Origin: Elgaria multicarinata webbii
Taxonomy: Eukaryota > Chordata > Lepidosauria > Squamata > Anguidae
Direction: 5' to 3'
DNA length: 64,000 bases
Assembly (NCBI RefSeq): GCF_023053635.1
Contig: NC_086183.1
Span: forward strand, 34,825,501-34,889,500
Shown: piece by piece, positions 48,081 through 61,491 of the stretch
Layout of the letters: every line of letters begins with the position of its first letter
How positions within the stretch are numbered: position 1 is the stretch's first letter
The notes under the pieces: model-generated
The model's input: only the letters and a program-made list of their open reading frames with translations
Told to the model about the DNA's origin: nothing
Database searches by the model: none
Program-made: the position numbers and the translations under genes

Positions 48081-48430
48081 AAGGGCTTTCTCCGCTGTGG
48101 CACCCCGGTTGTGGAACGAGCTCCCCAGAGAGGTCCGCCTGGCGCCTACACTGTACTGCTTTCGTCGCCAGCTGAAGACCTTTTTATTCACTCAGTATTT
48201 TAACACTTAATTTTAACTTAAATTTAAATTTTACTGTTTTAACTCTGTATTTTAATCTTATATCAACTTTGCTGTATGGTTTTATCCTGGTTGCGCTTTT
48301 TATACTGTATTTCGTAATTGTGTTTTAACCTGTTGGGTGTTTTACTGTGGTTTTAATTTTTGTGAACCGCCCAGAGAGCTTCGGCTATTGGGCGGTATAA
48401 AAATGTAATAAATAAAATAAAATAAAATAA
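48081..48430 (+). mobile_element. L2-like 3' end inserted head-on in another L2
   Basis: Encodes AFSAVAPRLWNELPREVRLA and YCFRRQLKTFLFTQYF, then the 3' UTR, GGCGGTATAAAAATG and an (AAAT/AAAATA)n tail. Orientation is opposite to the host LINE. A short GAAAG/AAAAG repeat at the edges may be the target duplication. Removing it restores the frame DLSAAF-DTIDHG of the host copy. Confidence 0.85.
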
Positions 48431-48762
48431 AAGCCGCTGAGAGATCAGGGAGAATCAACAGAGTCACACTCCCCCTGTCTCTCTCCCGACATAGGTCATC
48501 ATACAGGGTGACCAAGGCTGTTTCCGTGCCAAAACCAGGCCTGAAACCCAACTGAAATGGATCCAGATAATCAGTCTCATCCAAGAGTGTCTGGAGCTGG
48601 CCCACAACCACCTGCTCAAGGACCTTGCCCAGGGATGGAACATTTGCCACTGGCCTGTAGTTACTAAGATTTTCCGGGTCCAAGGAAGTTTTCTTCGGGA
48701 GTGGGCTCACTACCGCCTCTTTCAGACGGCCCGGGACCACTCCCTCTCGCAAAAAGGCATTA

Positions 48763-49003
48763 ATCACTTCCTTGGCCCAGCCGGCTGTTCCATCTCTGCT
48801 AGCTTTTATTAGCCAAGAGGGGCAAGCATCCAGTACAGAGATGGTTGCGCAGACCTGTCCAAGCACCCAGTCAACATCCTCAAGCTGACAAGGTGCTTGG
48901 ACGGGTTCGCGCAACCACCTCTGTACTGGATCCTTGCCCCTCTTGGCTAATAAAAGCTAGCAGAGATGGAACAGCCGGCTGGGCCAAGGAAGTGATTGAT
49001 CTC
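48763..49003. repeat. inverted L2 segment at the LINE 5' end
   Basis: 48763-48875 and 48893-49003 are reverse complements over about 110 bases with few differences (TAATAAAAGCTAGCAGAGAT in the + arm). The spacer is about 17 bases. This resembles the 5' inversion made by twin priming during LINE insertion, though here the arms overlap in LINE coordinates. Confidence 0.75.
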
Positions 49004-49009
49004 TTCATG

Positions 49010-49919
49010 TTGCAGTCAAAATACCAAGAGTAGAATTCTTCTTTGACAGCTGGCCAGACCACAAGAGGAAGAACCCTAACTCTTGGCTGGGGACAGCTCA
49101 CATTTCTACTGAAGGGAAGGTTCCAGGCAATGAAGGAGCTGAAGGAGTTCCACCTAAAAGCGGGTCCTTATAGAGTCTATTTGAAAACCACAAAGGCTCA
49201 CTAGCTGGAGCTGTGCATTGCCTGGTGAGGCAAACCGTTCATAGCATTTCAAAGCATAACAAGTCCCCAGAAAGCACCAAATCGGCATATATGTCACTCC
49301 CCGAAATCCCGAACCTGTGCCTACAGTTCATCATAACCATTTGGAAACGCTCCTAGAGGGTGCGAGGAGTCAAGCCAAGAAGGTGTTAAGGAGCAAAGGG
49401 TGCTACGGGGTGGGGCGGGGACTTCACAGCGGGTCTAAAGAGAGGAGGGCTTGCGCATTCTGGTTTTGTGGTGGAACATGGGCCACGGAGCCCAGAGGCA
49501 ACAAGGCCAAAGAGTTTGACAAAGAGTTTCAGTTAATTTTTACACGTACATTTCAATAAAACAAACTTTGGCTACAGGTCTCTAGTTAGAAGTGAAAAGA
49601 ATCCAACTCGATTTTTTTCTTTAATCCAAGATCCATGAGAAGGTTGCTCAGATTCCTGTCTAAGGATCTGGCCTGAAACACAAGATCAAATGAACAGATG
49701 TCTGACACGGAAACCATTCTTCTATGGGGTCCCGTCCAATGGCATCTAAAATGGAAATATACTGTATTGTTCCCCCCAAGAAATTGTGTGGGAGGGGGGA
49801 GGCATTTAGCATTGTGGGGAAAAGACGGCCCGCCTGCTGCCTATTCCTTAAAAAAACACCATGAGAGCCTTTCTGTTCTTTGGTTGGCGATGGAGGACAT
49901 CTTTTCGGACAATGGCCTT
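49010..49919. other. intergenic DNA between LINE and the convergent CYP2A-like gene
   Basis: Nothing recognised. It should include the 3' UTR of the minus-strand gene; ATTAAA in minus orientation at 49620-49625 is a candidate polyadenylation signal about 295 bases past its stop. Confidence 0.4.
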
Positions 49920-52900
49920 TCAGCGTGGGATGAAGCGGATTTCGTACGAATGTGCGACGGAGACAAAACCAATCAGTTTGGGGGTGATGTCAATTTCTTC
50001 GCGTGGGACAACAGATTCGCAGCAGAAGTTCTGAAGGATGCTGGTGAAGAAGAGGAAGACCTCCATGCGGGCCAGCTCCTGCCCCAAACATGCTCGTTTC
50101 CCTGTGGAAGGGGGAGAAAGGGAATGACGCAATCCTGTCTCTCTGCTTTCTGAATAGCCTTCTGCTTTTTTAAAGGTGTCTAGCCGCCCTTTTAAAACCC
50201 TCTCCATTGGTGGCCTTCGCCATATCTCCTGGCAGTGAGTTCCATTGTTCAACTCTGCACTGTTGAAGGACATCCTTTTTTCTTTCCCCAATCACTCTTC
50301 CAATGCAATGAATGACCCCACTGAGTTCTAGGTTTGTGTGAGGGGGGAGGACTTTTCTGTCTCCACTTTCATAGAATCATAGAATAGTAGAGTTGGAAGG
50401 GACCTACAAGGCCATCGAGTCCAACCCCCTGCTCAATGCAGGAATCCACCCTAAAGCATCCCTGGCAGATGGCTGTCCAGCTTCCTCTTGAATGTCTCAA
50501 GTGTGGGAGAGCCCACAACCTCCCTAGGTAACTGGTTCCATTGTCGTACTGCTCTAACAGTCAGGAAGTTTTTCCTGATGTCCAGACAGAATCTGGCTTC
50601 CTGTAACTTGAGCCCATTATTCCGTGTCCTGCACTCTGGGAGGATTGAGAAGAGATCCTGGCTCTCCTCTGTGTGACAATGATTCCATACATAGTTCCAT
50701 ACATATCAAGAGGCAGCTGGACAACCATCTGTCAGGGATGCTTTAGGGTGGATTCCTGCATTGAGCAGGGGGTTGGACTCAATGGCCTTGTAGGTCCCTT
50801 CCAACTCTGCTATTCTATGATTCTATGATTCTTTCTCCATTCAATACATAATTCTAGAAATCACTATCATCCTCTCCCCACCCTGCAGCCCCACATCATT
50901 TTTTTCCTAAACTAAAACCTCCAAAACGTTCTCATAGGGAGCTGCCTCTTAAAACACCCCACCACACTCTTTGAGAAGGTCGGCTCTGGCAGCTCATGGA
51001 TCCTTCTTGAGCATAGAAGGCAGCCCTTCTCCAACCTGGAGCTCTCCAGATGTTTGGGACTTATTTTTATTCATTGATGGGTTGGTTGCATTCCTAGATC
51101 ACCCAATAGCTGAAGCAGTCTGGGCCATTCACAGCAATTAAAACCACTGTTTTACTCTCATTGACTTTCACTCCCATCAGCCCCAGCCAGCATGGGCCAT
51201 GCTCAGGAATGCTGGGAGTTGTAGTCCAAAATGTCTGGAAGGCACCAGATTGGGGAAGGTGGGTATCAGGGCTCAGTTGAGCTTTAATCTCTCTTGGATT
51301 GACAAGCACTGCCCCCGGGAGCTCTCACTGGTTCTGCAGAGAACGGCCCTGGTCTTGTACCCTACACCCTGCTTCTGCTGCTGGACGGCACCACGGAAGT
51401 CTCCGTCCCCTGGCTCACTGCTCAGCAAGGGCAGTTCAGAAACAGGCATGCGGAATGGGAACATCATCTCTCCCGTAGAGAGAAGCATGGCAAAGGCTTT
51501 GGATCCAGTCCTCCCGATGCCAGGGAAGCTGGACTGAATATTTGGGGCTGCAAGTTAGTTCTTGCGTGGGGTGGGAGGGACTTACCTACGGAAAACGGCA
51601 TGAAAGCATCATTCATCTTCAGTTTACCGTTTTCATCCAGAAAGTGTTGGGGGTCAAATGCTTCCGGTCTCTCAAAATGATTGGGGTCTTTCAGCACAGA
51701 TCCCAGCAGAGGAAAGACCTCAGTCCCCTGAACAAACATGAAGAGAGAAGGAAGGGAAAGAACCATGAAAAGGCTCGAGAGGAGACCACCAGGCCAAAGC
51801 CACCTCGGAGCTGTACAGATATCCATGAATGGAGAAGGTTCACATTTAAAGGCAGGGTGCAGAACCTTTGGAGAAGCTCCCGGGAGCCACATGACTGTGG
51901 TGAGTGAGGGGGGCAAAGGCAAAGGGGGCAGGACCGAAAATGCCACCACATACCAGAATCTTCTTTGGAGAAGCATTTCAACCTTTCCAAATGGGGGAAA
52001 TATCACACAAAAGGCAGGAAGCCAGAAAACAATCAGCGGTGGAGGAAAACTGGCTGGTGGAAGGGGGCTGGCCTTCAGGAAGGGGGCTGGCCTTCAGGAG
52101 GACCGAATTGGGCTCAGGGGCCTGAAGCTCTGCGTGACTGATTCAGGGGCAGCATCACAAGAGAGTCCAAAGACAGGCTGATTTGAAACCCAGCTTCATG
52201 GCCACGAATGCCCTCTATGACCAGGAGCTGCTGGGGAAAAGGCAGGGGGGCGCTGCCCAGACCCGAGGTGGCCCTGTGGGATGCTGAAAGAGGAAAAGGC
52301 TCACGTCAGCCATACCTTGGGGATTGTGTAACCCCGGAACTGGGTATCCCACATCACATGGCGAGATACGCCGATGGGGAGCTGGGAAGTGTATCTCAGG
52401 ATCTCGCAGATCACAGCTTCGGTGTAGGGCATCTGGCTGCAATCCTTCATAGTTGGGGAGCGATTTCTCCCAATCACAAGGTCAATTTCCTTCTGCATCT
52501 TTCCTGTTCAGAAACAGCAGGATATGAAGAAGTCATTGGACAAGCCGTGTTATATTTTCAGAATTGTGGGCTGCCTTCATGGGGGGGGGGGGGATTCTAC
52601 ATCTTGGCTGCATTGAGAGGTGCTTTGCAGCACGTGCCCAACATGCTCCCAACCACTGCTTCCCCCTGGAAAAGCTGCAATATCAGAGAGCCCTTTTACT
52701 CGGTTCTTTTTAGTTAAAGTGGCTCCCAGGTGCTTGATCTACAATGTGCCTCCGTACCTCTGCATTAAATCCTGAGTGTGCCCTTCCCCCATTCACTCCT
52801 TTAGTATTCCCATTGAGAGATGTCTATGTGCTTCCTGAGTTAATTAACTCCAGAACTTTGTTAATTTGCTTCTGTGACGTGGTGTTAGCTCTGGAGCTGT

Positions 52901-55900
52901 GCAGCTCCAGAGGTGCAAAAGGACTGTGTTAACTCCTTTCTATAATGTAGTGTCAGCTCCAAAGGTGTGCAACTGCAGAGCTGGGAGCTGCATTAACTGG
53001 GCTCTCCAATGGAGTGTTAGGGCTGGTATGATACCTTTTGGAGTGGGATTTATTTGTGCCAGGGGGGTGGGGGTGGGGGTGGGGTGCTGCCATGGGGAGC
53101 CAGCACTGTGGGTTAGTTATTCCCCATTCCTATTTATTAAATTTGGCACCTACATTATATGCTTTTAGACGCCAGGTGAAGACCTTTTTATTCTCCCAGC
53201 ATTTTAACAGTTTATAAATAAATTTTAACTTGGTGTTTAAAATTTGTAATTTTGCATTGCTGCTATTTTTATCTGGTTGAGCTTTTATATTGTATTTTAT
53301 ATTACGGTTTTATACTGTTGTTTCATACTTTGAGTGTTTTCAATTTTTGTGAACTGCCCAGAGAGCTCCGGCTATTGGGCGGTATAGAAATATAATAAAT
53401 AAATAAATAAATAAATAAACTGTAGCGGCAGGGGGGACCTGGAGAGGGGTGGGTAACAAGCCTCCCTCTGGATGATGTTGGCTCCACTCCCCACCCCCAA
53501 AGTACGTCTTTTCCAGCATTGAAAGCCAAGTTTTAGGGGCGTCTGGCTCTGCCACATAACAACCCCTTCTCGATCCTCCCAGAGTGCAGGACACGGAACA
53601 ATGGGCTCAAGTGACAGAAAGCCAGATTCCGGCAGGACATCAGGAAAAACTTCCTGACTGTTAGAGCAGTACGACAATGGAACCAGTTACCTAGGGAGGT
53701 GGTGGGCTCTCCTGCACTAGAGGCATTCAAGAAGCAGCTGGACAAGCATCTGTCAGGGATGCTGTAGGGTAGATTACTGCACTGAGCACGGGGTTGGACT
53801 CGATGGCCTTGTAGGCCCCTTCCAACTCTGCTATTCTATGGTTCTATAATGATGGAGCGGAGACCATTTCAGCAGTCTGCAGAGAATGACAGCAAGGCGC
53901 GCTCCTCCTGTGCTCGTGGAGATGAGGCCCAGGAAGGTGCAAAGGTGATGGGGATTCCCCCTCCCTCTTTTTTCCCTTGCTGGGGAGCCTTTCTTTCCAC
54001 CCTACTTTCCACCTCCACATTCACCTGCAACCTCTGGGTATTTCAGCAGAATCAGGAAGCCGTAACGCAAAGTGCTGGAGATGGTTTCTGTGCCAGCAAA
54101 GAAGATGCCAATTGTGTTTATGACAAGAGACTTCAGGAAGAAATGCGAGTTTGGTTCCTCACTTTCCTTTAGAGAAGAAAACATTAAGATCAATTTCTAT
54201 CTGTTTGTGAGTGATCCCCTCTCCCCCCCCCATAGCTATTGGCTGAGCTTCTATGATGTCACGACAATAGATACCGCTGAGGGTGAAGGTCAGCCCTAAT
54301 ATGTTGGAAATTAAGACAGTTAGCCTGGTTCTTGTGGGTGGGCAGGAGAAATGGGGCGGCCTGAGGGTGAAGGCCAAGAAGCCACACAGTTAAGTGGGAC
54401 TGAGGCCCGTTCTACACCATAGGAAGGGAGGGGGAGGATCTTGCGATATCCTGATCGCGAGATTCTCCCCTTTAGTCCACATGCAGGCATGACATCCCGG
54501 AAGGAAGGAGGGTGTCACGCCCGCCATTTTTAAAAAAATCATTTTTTAAAAGGAGACGAGCACGTGTGCACTCCAACTAGTCCCTGCTACTCACCGGGAG
54601 GAGGGAAGAAGCCTGGATGGGCAGCCACATCTCCCGCGGTCTCAGGATGATCCCAAGACCCTGGAAAGATTCGAGTTTTCCCAGAGTACTTATCCCTGGG
54701 AAAACCCATTCTCGTCCCTCCTTCATCCCAGGAGTCCCTATGCATCATCTGAATGCACAGGGAGTCAGCTGTGACCAGCCAGGATTTTGGGGCTGGTGTA
54801 GAAACAGCCATAGGAAGCAGCCTTCTATCGGGTCAAACCCTATGCCCATCTTCTACACCAGTTTTGTCTCTCCTGACTGGCAGAGGACCTGGCTGCCTTT
54901 GCCATGGCTGACACCATGCTGCTAGTTAGCTCCCTGCTCTGCCTCTCGCTAGAATTACATCCTCCATTCAGTCATTCATCCGTTTCATTTCTATCCTGCC
55001 CAATACGCAGAGCACCCAGAGCGGTGCACAAAAATTACAACCTCAAAATCCAACAGGAAAAGAAACATAATATAAAATCCGTAAGATACAAATTTTTTTA
55101 TAGCAATGAAAAGCAGTTGCCCCTGACATCCTTCTCCTACTTTCTGCATTTTCACTATGAAGCAGTCCATGAAATCCCGAGGGGCGTTGGGGTCCAGGGT
55201 CTCCTGGTTGGCTTTGGCCTTCTTCATGAAAAAATCCTCCATCTCCGAGAGCTTCTGGAGCGCTTTGTGGTGGGGGCCCGGCAGGTGATGCACGACGCCT
55301 GAGAACATGTCATAGATCTGTGCATTTGAGGGAGAGAAGGGCAGAACGGAATGCTGCGTGCCTCTGAGACTAGTGTTACCATTGATACACAGGTGGTTCT
55401 CCATGGCTGGAAGCCTAGAGCTTTATCACACCAGCGTTATACTGTGCAATCACTGCGAATTGTGTGCAAAGGACTCCGAAGTTTTCCAGTTTATAATCTG
55501 CTTTGACTGTGAAGCGCTCCCAGGCATCCTGCTTTAATTGTGCTATAAAGCCAAAAGACCCGCCCTATTTTGGTACTAGTTTTGGAGCAAATCATTTGTT
55601 GTTTTCCGAGCAGCCACGGGGGGGGGGGGGGGGAGGGCGCAGGAGGAGGATTTGATACTTTTAGACATTCAAATTAAACAAATGCTTACAACTGTGTAAG
55701 CTTTAAAGATAAAGACATCAAAATTGGCACAGTAATAGATATTAAGGAGAGCTTTAAGCATACCAAATTTGAATCGGATTGGATCATCTGTTGATTTTTT
55801 ATGATTTTTTTTTACATTTCCCCCCTTAAACCCTTTTCCTGGTATGCAAATGATCTTAGGAGCGCTGCTGCCCGGAGTGTGATTTAGCTAGCAAAAACAA

Positions 55901-56259
55901 CAACAGCAACAACGCCATCAGCTTAGCGCTGTAGGGTATAATTCAAGGGAAACAGGTATGTGGGATGAAGCTAATAGAATCTTGTAAGGATGGAGGCATA
56001 GGGCTGCTTTGTTTGGGATCCGTGAGTGAAGACACTCTCTGGTTTGCCTCTTGCTTTTTCTCTGCTAACTGCCTTTCTAACAAGAGGCAGCAATACCAAA
56101 TAATCCCATCAGGATTTGGCCCCTGGGCCTGATGCTCCCCACTCCTGCTCTATGGGTTCATTCATCCAGCCATCACTTGTCTGGGAAGGTTCTACTGAAA
56201 TGGAGAACTCACCACCATGGAATGCTGAGAACGTTTCATTCCCATTAGGTTTCTCTCTT

Positions 56260-56316
<57 letters not shown>

Positions 56317-58265
56317 TGGATGGACAGACAGACGCCTCCGGCATACCTGCCCCCAACGGGTGGCAGTGAAACGGATGCTCTCCAACATCATGTTCTGCAA
56401 GGACGTGAACTCCGGATCTTTGTAGTCAAAGCGGTGGCCGAAGGTGATGGAGCTGATGACGTTGGACACCGAGCGGTACAGAAAGTAGGTGGGCTCGATG
56501 GGAGCACCTGCCGGGGGTGGGAGGGGCAGGGGGGAGAGGCATTTCATGCACGAGTGTATAACTGTTTGAATATGTTCAGCTCAAGGCCTAATGTCAATTT
56601 ATGTGTCCTTCTCTTGATTCTGCTCCCTTCCACACTTGATCCCTATGCACTATTTCCATATATGTTTTAATGATATGTTTTCTGCGATTAATTCATTGTA
56701 TTGATTCCCTGTTGAAACAATTTGTATTCTTCTCTTTCTGGTCAATTGACTACAAATTAATATGAGAGAGTGGGGGGGTATCTTAGAATCATAGAATCAC
56801 AGAATAGCAGAGTTGGAAGGGGCCTACAAGGCCATCAAGTCCAACCCCCTGCTCAATGCAGGAATCCACCCTAAAGCATCCCTGACAGAGGGTTGTCCAG
56901 CTGCCTCTTGAAGGCCTCGAGTGTGAGAGAGCCCACAACCTCCCTAGGTAACTGATTCCATTGTTGTACTGCTCTAACAGTCAGGAAGTTTTTCCTGATG
57001 TCCAGCTGGAATTCGGCTTCATTTAACTTGAGCCTGTTATTCCATGCCCTGCACTCTGGGAGGCTTCAGGGGGGCTTCAGCAGTGACAGATTTAAGTTAA
57101 AGTTTGCAAACAAGCCATTTCTGTGCTCCGGTGGCAATGCACGCAGGGCTCTGGTTTGCATGAGCATCTTTGGTACAGCTGACTGGTCACTTTTTGCTCT
57201 TAGTTCATCATTACCTATGCCTCTGTCTAGACACTTGTGCATTTCCAACAATGCCTCACAATGTCCCTTTTCTGTCCTCAACAACCCTGCTCAGTTTCTC
57301 CATGGACAGAGGACCCAGTGATTATGTTCCTTCCAAAAATCCTTCATTTCCACCCCCCTTCTGCCTCCAGCTCACTGCCTACTCTGACCAGCAAGGGGGG
57401 ATGCGGTGATCCGGCCTGGCCTGGCCTAGTAGCATGCCACCAGGCGAAGTGCCTAAGCAAGGTTTTGATGAAATATGGCAGGAGGTGCATGAAAAGCTGA
57501 AGACCTTTTTATTCTCTCAGTATTTTAACACTTAATTTTAACTTAAATCTAAATTTTACTGTTTTAACTCTGTATTTTAATCTTATATCAATTTTGCTGC
57601 ATGGTTTTATCCTGGTTGTGCTTTTTGTACTGTATTTTGTATTTGTGTTTTTAACCTGTTGGTTCATAGAATCATAGAATAGCAGAGTTGGGAGGGGCCT
57701 ACAAGGCCATCAAGTCCAACCCCCTGCTAAATGCAGGAATCCACCCTAAAGCATCCCTGACAGATGGTTGTCTTTATGGTTGTTGTTTTATTATGGTTTT
57801 AATTTTTGTGAACCGCCCAGAGAGCTTTGGCTATTGGGCGGTATAAAAATGTAATAAATAAATAAATTAGAGCAAGGTCTGCTGCCCTTGCACACTGACC
57901 AAGTCGGGGACCCAGCTGCCACGCCTAGAGAGGGAGACGCCACTGCCCAGTGGGAAGGATTTGGGTTGTAATAACTGCCCAACCTCATCCATCAGGCTAG
58001 GAAAATACTCCCCACTTGGATTGCTCTGTTTACGCTCTAGCCCCCCCCCTTTTTTTGTCTTTCTCTTAGAAAGATGCTCCAGATCCATCTTCATGGCCCT
58101 CCTCCACCTTTGGAACTTTCTCTCAAGACCGGTCCACCCAACGACTTCTCATTCTTCCTGCATTAACAGGTAAATCCTATATTGCAGCCTGCCCCAACTT
58201 GATAGTTTGGGTCATGCTAGCTAGGGGTGACAGTTGTAGCCCAATATATTTGGCACACTGCTATA

Positions 58266-58296
<31 letters not shown>

Positions 58297-61200
58297 CAGC
58301 TTTTCTGTCTGTAGATTTTAATGGTGCTGCCATTTTCTGTAGTTCTTGTATCTTAATTGTATTACTTCATTTCATCTGGGCTGCATATCACATCCTATCA
58401 ACTGGTTTTTGCAAGTTCCCTGGAGAACGTACTTTGATGCTGAAATGTCTAACATGTGGAGAAAAAATAAATTGGGAGGGGGGGAGGACCAAGAGCATAG
58501 GAAGGAACACCACTGACTTTGAATGCTCCGGAATGTATCCAGAAGGAAGTTAATTTCCTCCAGAATCCGCTCTTCCATGGATCTCTTCCCCATCCCAAAA
58601 TTCCGCAAGGTCATGATGGAGAATCGCCGCAGCTCTCTGGCACGTGGTCCAGTACAAAAAGGAAGTCCTGGGAGGGGGAAGAGGAGGAAGGGCAACAGGG
58701 GTACTGAAGTAGAATACAATTGGAAGGGGTCAGAGTGCAGCAGCAATAGCAGCGTGCAACCAGGAGCGGAAGAGAGAACCGTGGGAAAGAGTAAGCTCAC
58801 CTGACAAATACTTGAACTATGGAACTCACTGCCACAAGGTGTGATACTGGGGCCACTGGCTAAGCTGGCTTTAAGAGAGGATTACAAATATCCATAGAGG
58901 AACAGAGCTCTACTGGTGGCTACTTGCTTTGTGGAACCTCCATATTTAGAGGCCACTGAAATCGGTGGACAAGCAAGGAAGCAGGGCTTTTCCCATTAGT
59001 AAGCTTTCCTGCTGGGCATCTGGCTGGCCACTGCTTGAATCAGGGGTGCTGGGCTAAATAGACCCACTCTGACCTGCCCCAGCTTCAGTGTGTGTACTTG
59101 GAAAAGCTGTAACTGCCGTCTGTTGTCCAAAGGTGAACGCTGTCCAAATTCTGTACAGGGTGGGTGGGTGAGGAACAGTCGCATCATGGCCAGTGCAGTC
59201 CCAGTGGCAGTGCCTCCCAAAGTCAGCCGGGGTGTGTGTGTGATTAAAAACAGCAGCTGCCCCATCTTCAGAAAACTCAAGTGGACAGAGATAAGTTAGG
59301 GGCAAATCTGGTACACACCTGAGGCTGGTACACACAGACCACCATCATCCGTGGATTATTGGTGTTTCTTTATTTCTTATAGCCCCAATCCCACTAGAGT
59401 TCGCCATGACTAATTCCCGCTGAGAGACCAGAGAAACATGCTAGTCTCAATCCACACGATTTGCTTTCAGTAGGGTGCTCAGGACTAACTTTACTGGATG
59501 AGGGCAAGTGGACACAAGACTGGGTGATTTCTTCAATGCAAAATCTCTAGATGCCTCTGTTGAGGGATATTAGGAAAGGCCTCGTTTCTTTTTTAAGATT
59601 CTGATGTAGTCCAGGGGAGAGAGTGCTAGCTTGATACCCATGAGATTTCTCCTATGATAATCCAGAGCGGATCCCTGGCAGGTATATTATAACCAGGGCA
59701 CAGAGCATTGGATTTTGGAAAACAGCTCAAATTTTACCCCTGCTATGAACTCACTGACTAGTCCTGAAAGATTCTTCCTCCCAGCCTCTCTCTTTCCTTC
59801 TCTCTCTCCGCTTCTTTAAAATGGCCATAACAACATATCCATCTTTATACAGCTATGGGGGTGTGTGAGATGCAGCAATTTGCATGCAATTAGTGCCATA
59901 TGAATGTCAAGAACATCTCTCCCTCCAATGTAGAGACTGACCATAGCCTTGGAAAAGCCAGTCAAACATGGCCAGCTTCCCACGGCCACTGAAAGCTTCA
60001 GCCTGGTCCACCAGGGCTTCTTTCACTGCCTCGTATCCCCGCAGCACCACAATCGGCCGGGATCCCAGGTAAATGGTGAAGACGGGTCCATACTTCTCAC
60101 TGAGCTGTAAGAGACGCAGACAGTGGCATTGTAAGAAATGAAGCAGAGTGAAATTGATGGAGTAGGCAGAGAAAGAGGTGTGGGAGGTGATATGTCCCGA
60201 GCAGGCATGGTAGGAGATCCGGGCTACATTTTGCCCAGGACTCTTGTCTACTGGCTGTGGCTGGTGGGATGCCCTGGCAGGTGAGAGACCAAGAGATGGT
60301 GAGGTACCCTGGGTGGTGCTCACACAGCCAGGGCAAGTTAATAATGCAACTTCAAACAAAGAGTCTCAAAAGCATCAGGTGTACTGGCTGAGCATGTGGG
60401 CCAGCTCTGCCAATTCCTGAGAGTCCAAATGACAGACCAGGCCCTCACAACACATTACTGGACAGAGGAGAGAGAGGTCTGGGGTGGGGTGGGGTGGGGG
60501 GAGAGAGAGAGAGAGTGCACTGGGTAGCATCAGTATAAAGGCAGCACTGAAAGCCATGTGATTTGATGAGAAACAGGGAGCAGAGGGATTAGCAGGGTGG
60601 GCAAAAACAGAGACCCCAACAGAGAAGGGGAAGGATGTCCATCCCACCAAGTAAATTGTTGGGAGAGATGAGTACAATTTTTAGGGTTTTGAGAAAGAGA
60701 AAACCATTTCTTTTTTTTCACGACGCTCCTGGCTTTACAATCCCTGTCTCATCCCTTCGCAGAGCGCTCCCTCTGGGGGTTATACCTTGGGTCATGTTGA
60801 TATTCCTATACCAAAACAATCAGCCCAAAATAGCTCAGAAATGCAAGAGGGTCAACGTTAGACAAATATCTTTGTCTGCACTAAGGGGATCTTTAAAGAG
60901 CTGAATGGTTAAGAAGAGAAGCAAAGACAGATAGCTTCATCACACCAGCGTTATACTGTGCAATCACTGCAAATTGCGTTCAAAGGACTCTGAAGTTTTC
61001 CAGTTTATAATCTGCTTTGACTGTGAAGCGCTCCCAGGCATCCTGCTTTAATTGTGCTTCAAAGGCAAAAGACCCGCCCTATTTTGGTACTAGTTTTGGA
61101 GTGAATCGTTCTTTGTTTTCCAAGCGGCCACTGGGGGCGCAGGAGAAGGATTTGATTCTCTTAAGCTTCAAATTAAACAAATGCTTACGTCTGCATAACT

Positions 61201-61455
61201 TTTAAAGATAAAGACATCAAAATTGGCACAGTAATAGATATTAAGGAGGGCTTTAAGCATAGGAAATTTGAATCAGATTGGGTCATCTGTTGGTTTTTTA
61301 TGATTTTTTACATTTCCCCCCTTAAACCCTTTTCCTGGTATGCAAAGGATCTCAGGAGCACTGCCACCCGGGGTGTGATTTAGCTAACAACAACAACGAC
61401 AGCTTTGCACTGTAGGGGATAAATCGAGGGAAACAGGTACATGGGATGAATCCGG

Positions 61456-61491
<36 letters not shown>

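Larger units (their letters stand above)
41885..48890 (-). mobile_element. L2-like LINE, 5'-truncated, split by two insertions
   Basis: On the minus strand the element reads from PCQLEDVDWVLGQV-type sequence near 48880 through the RT (SNYRPVANVPSLGKVLEQVV, FQLGFRPGFGTETALVTLYD, then YADDTQLYFSFSS), VQNAAARLITGT and HLHWLPIHFQAQFKVLVLTY, to AFSVMAPQLWNDFPND, and ends in the GCCCCATAGCCGAAGC tip at about 41900. It is interrupted by the hAT element (42478-47357) and by a second L2 3' end (48081-48430). Removing the hAT joins RRFE to HITPILAHLHWLP exactly, confirming one insertion. Confidence 0.9.
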
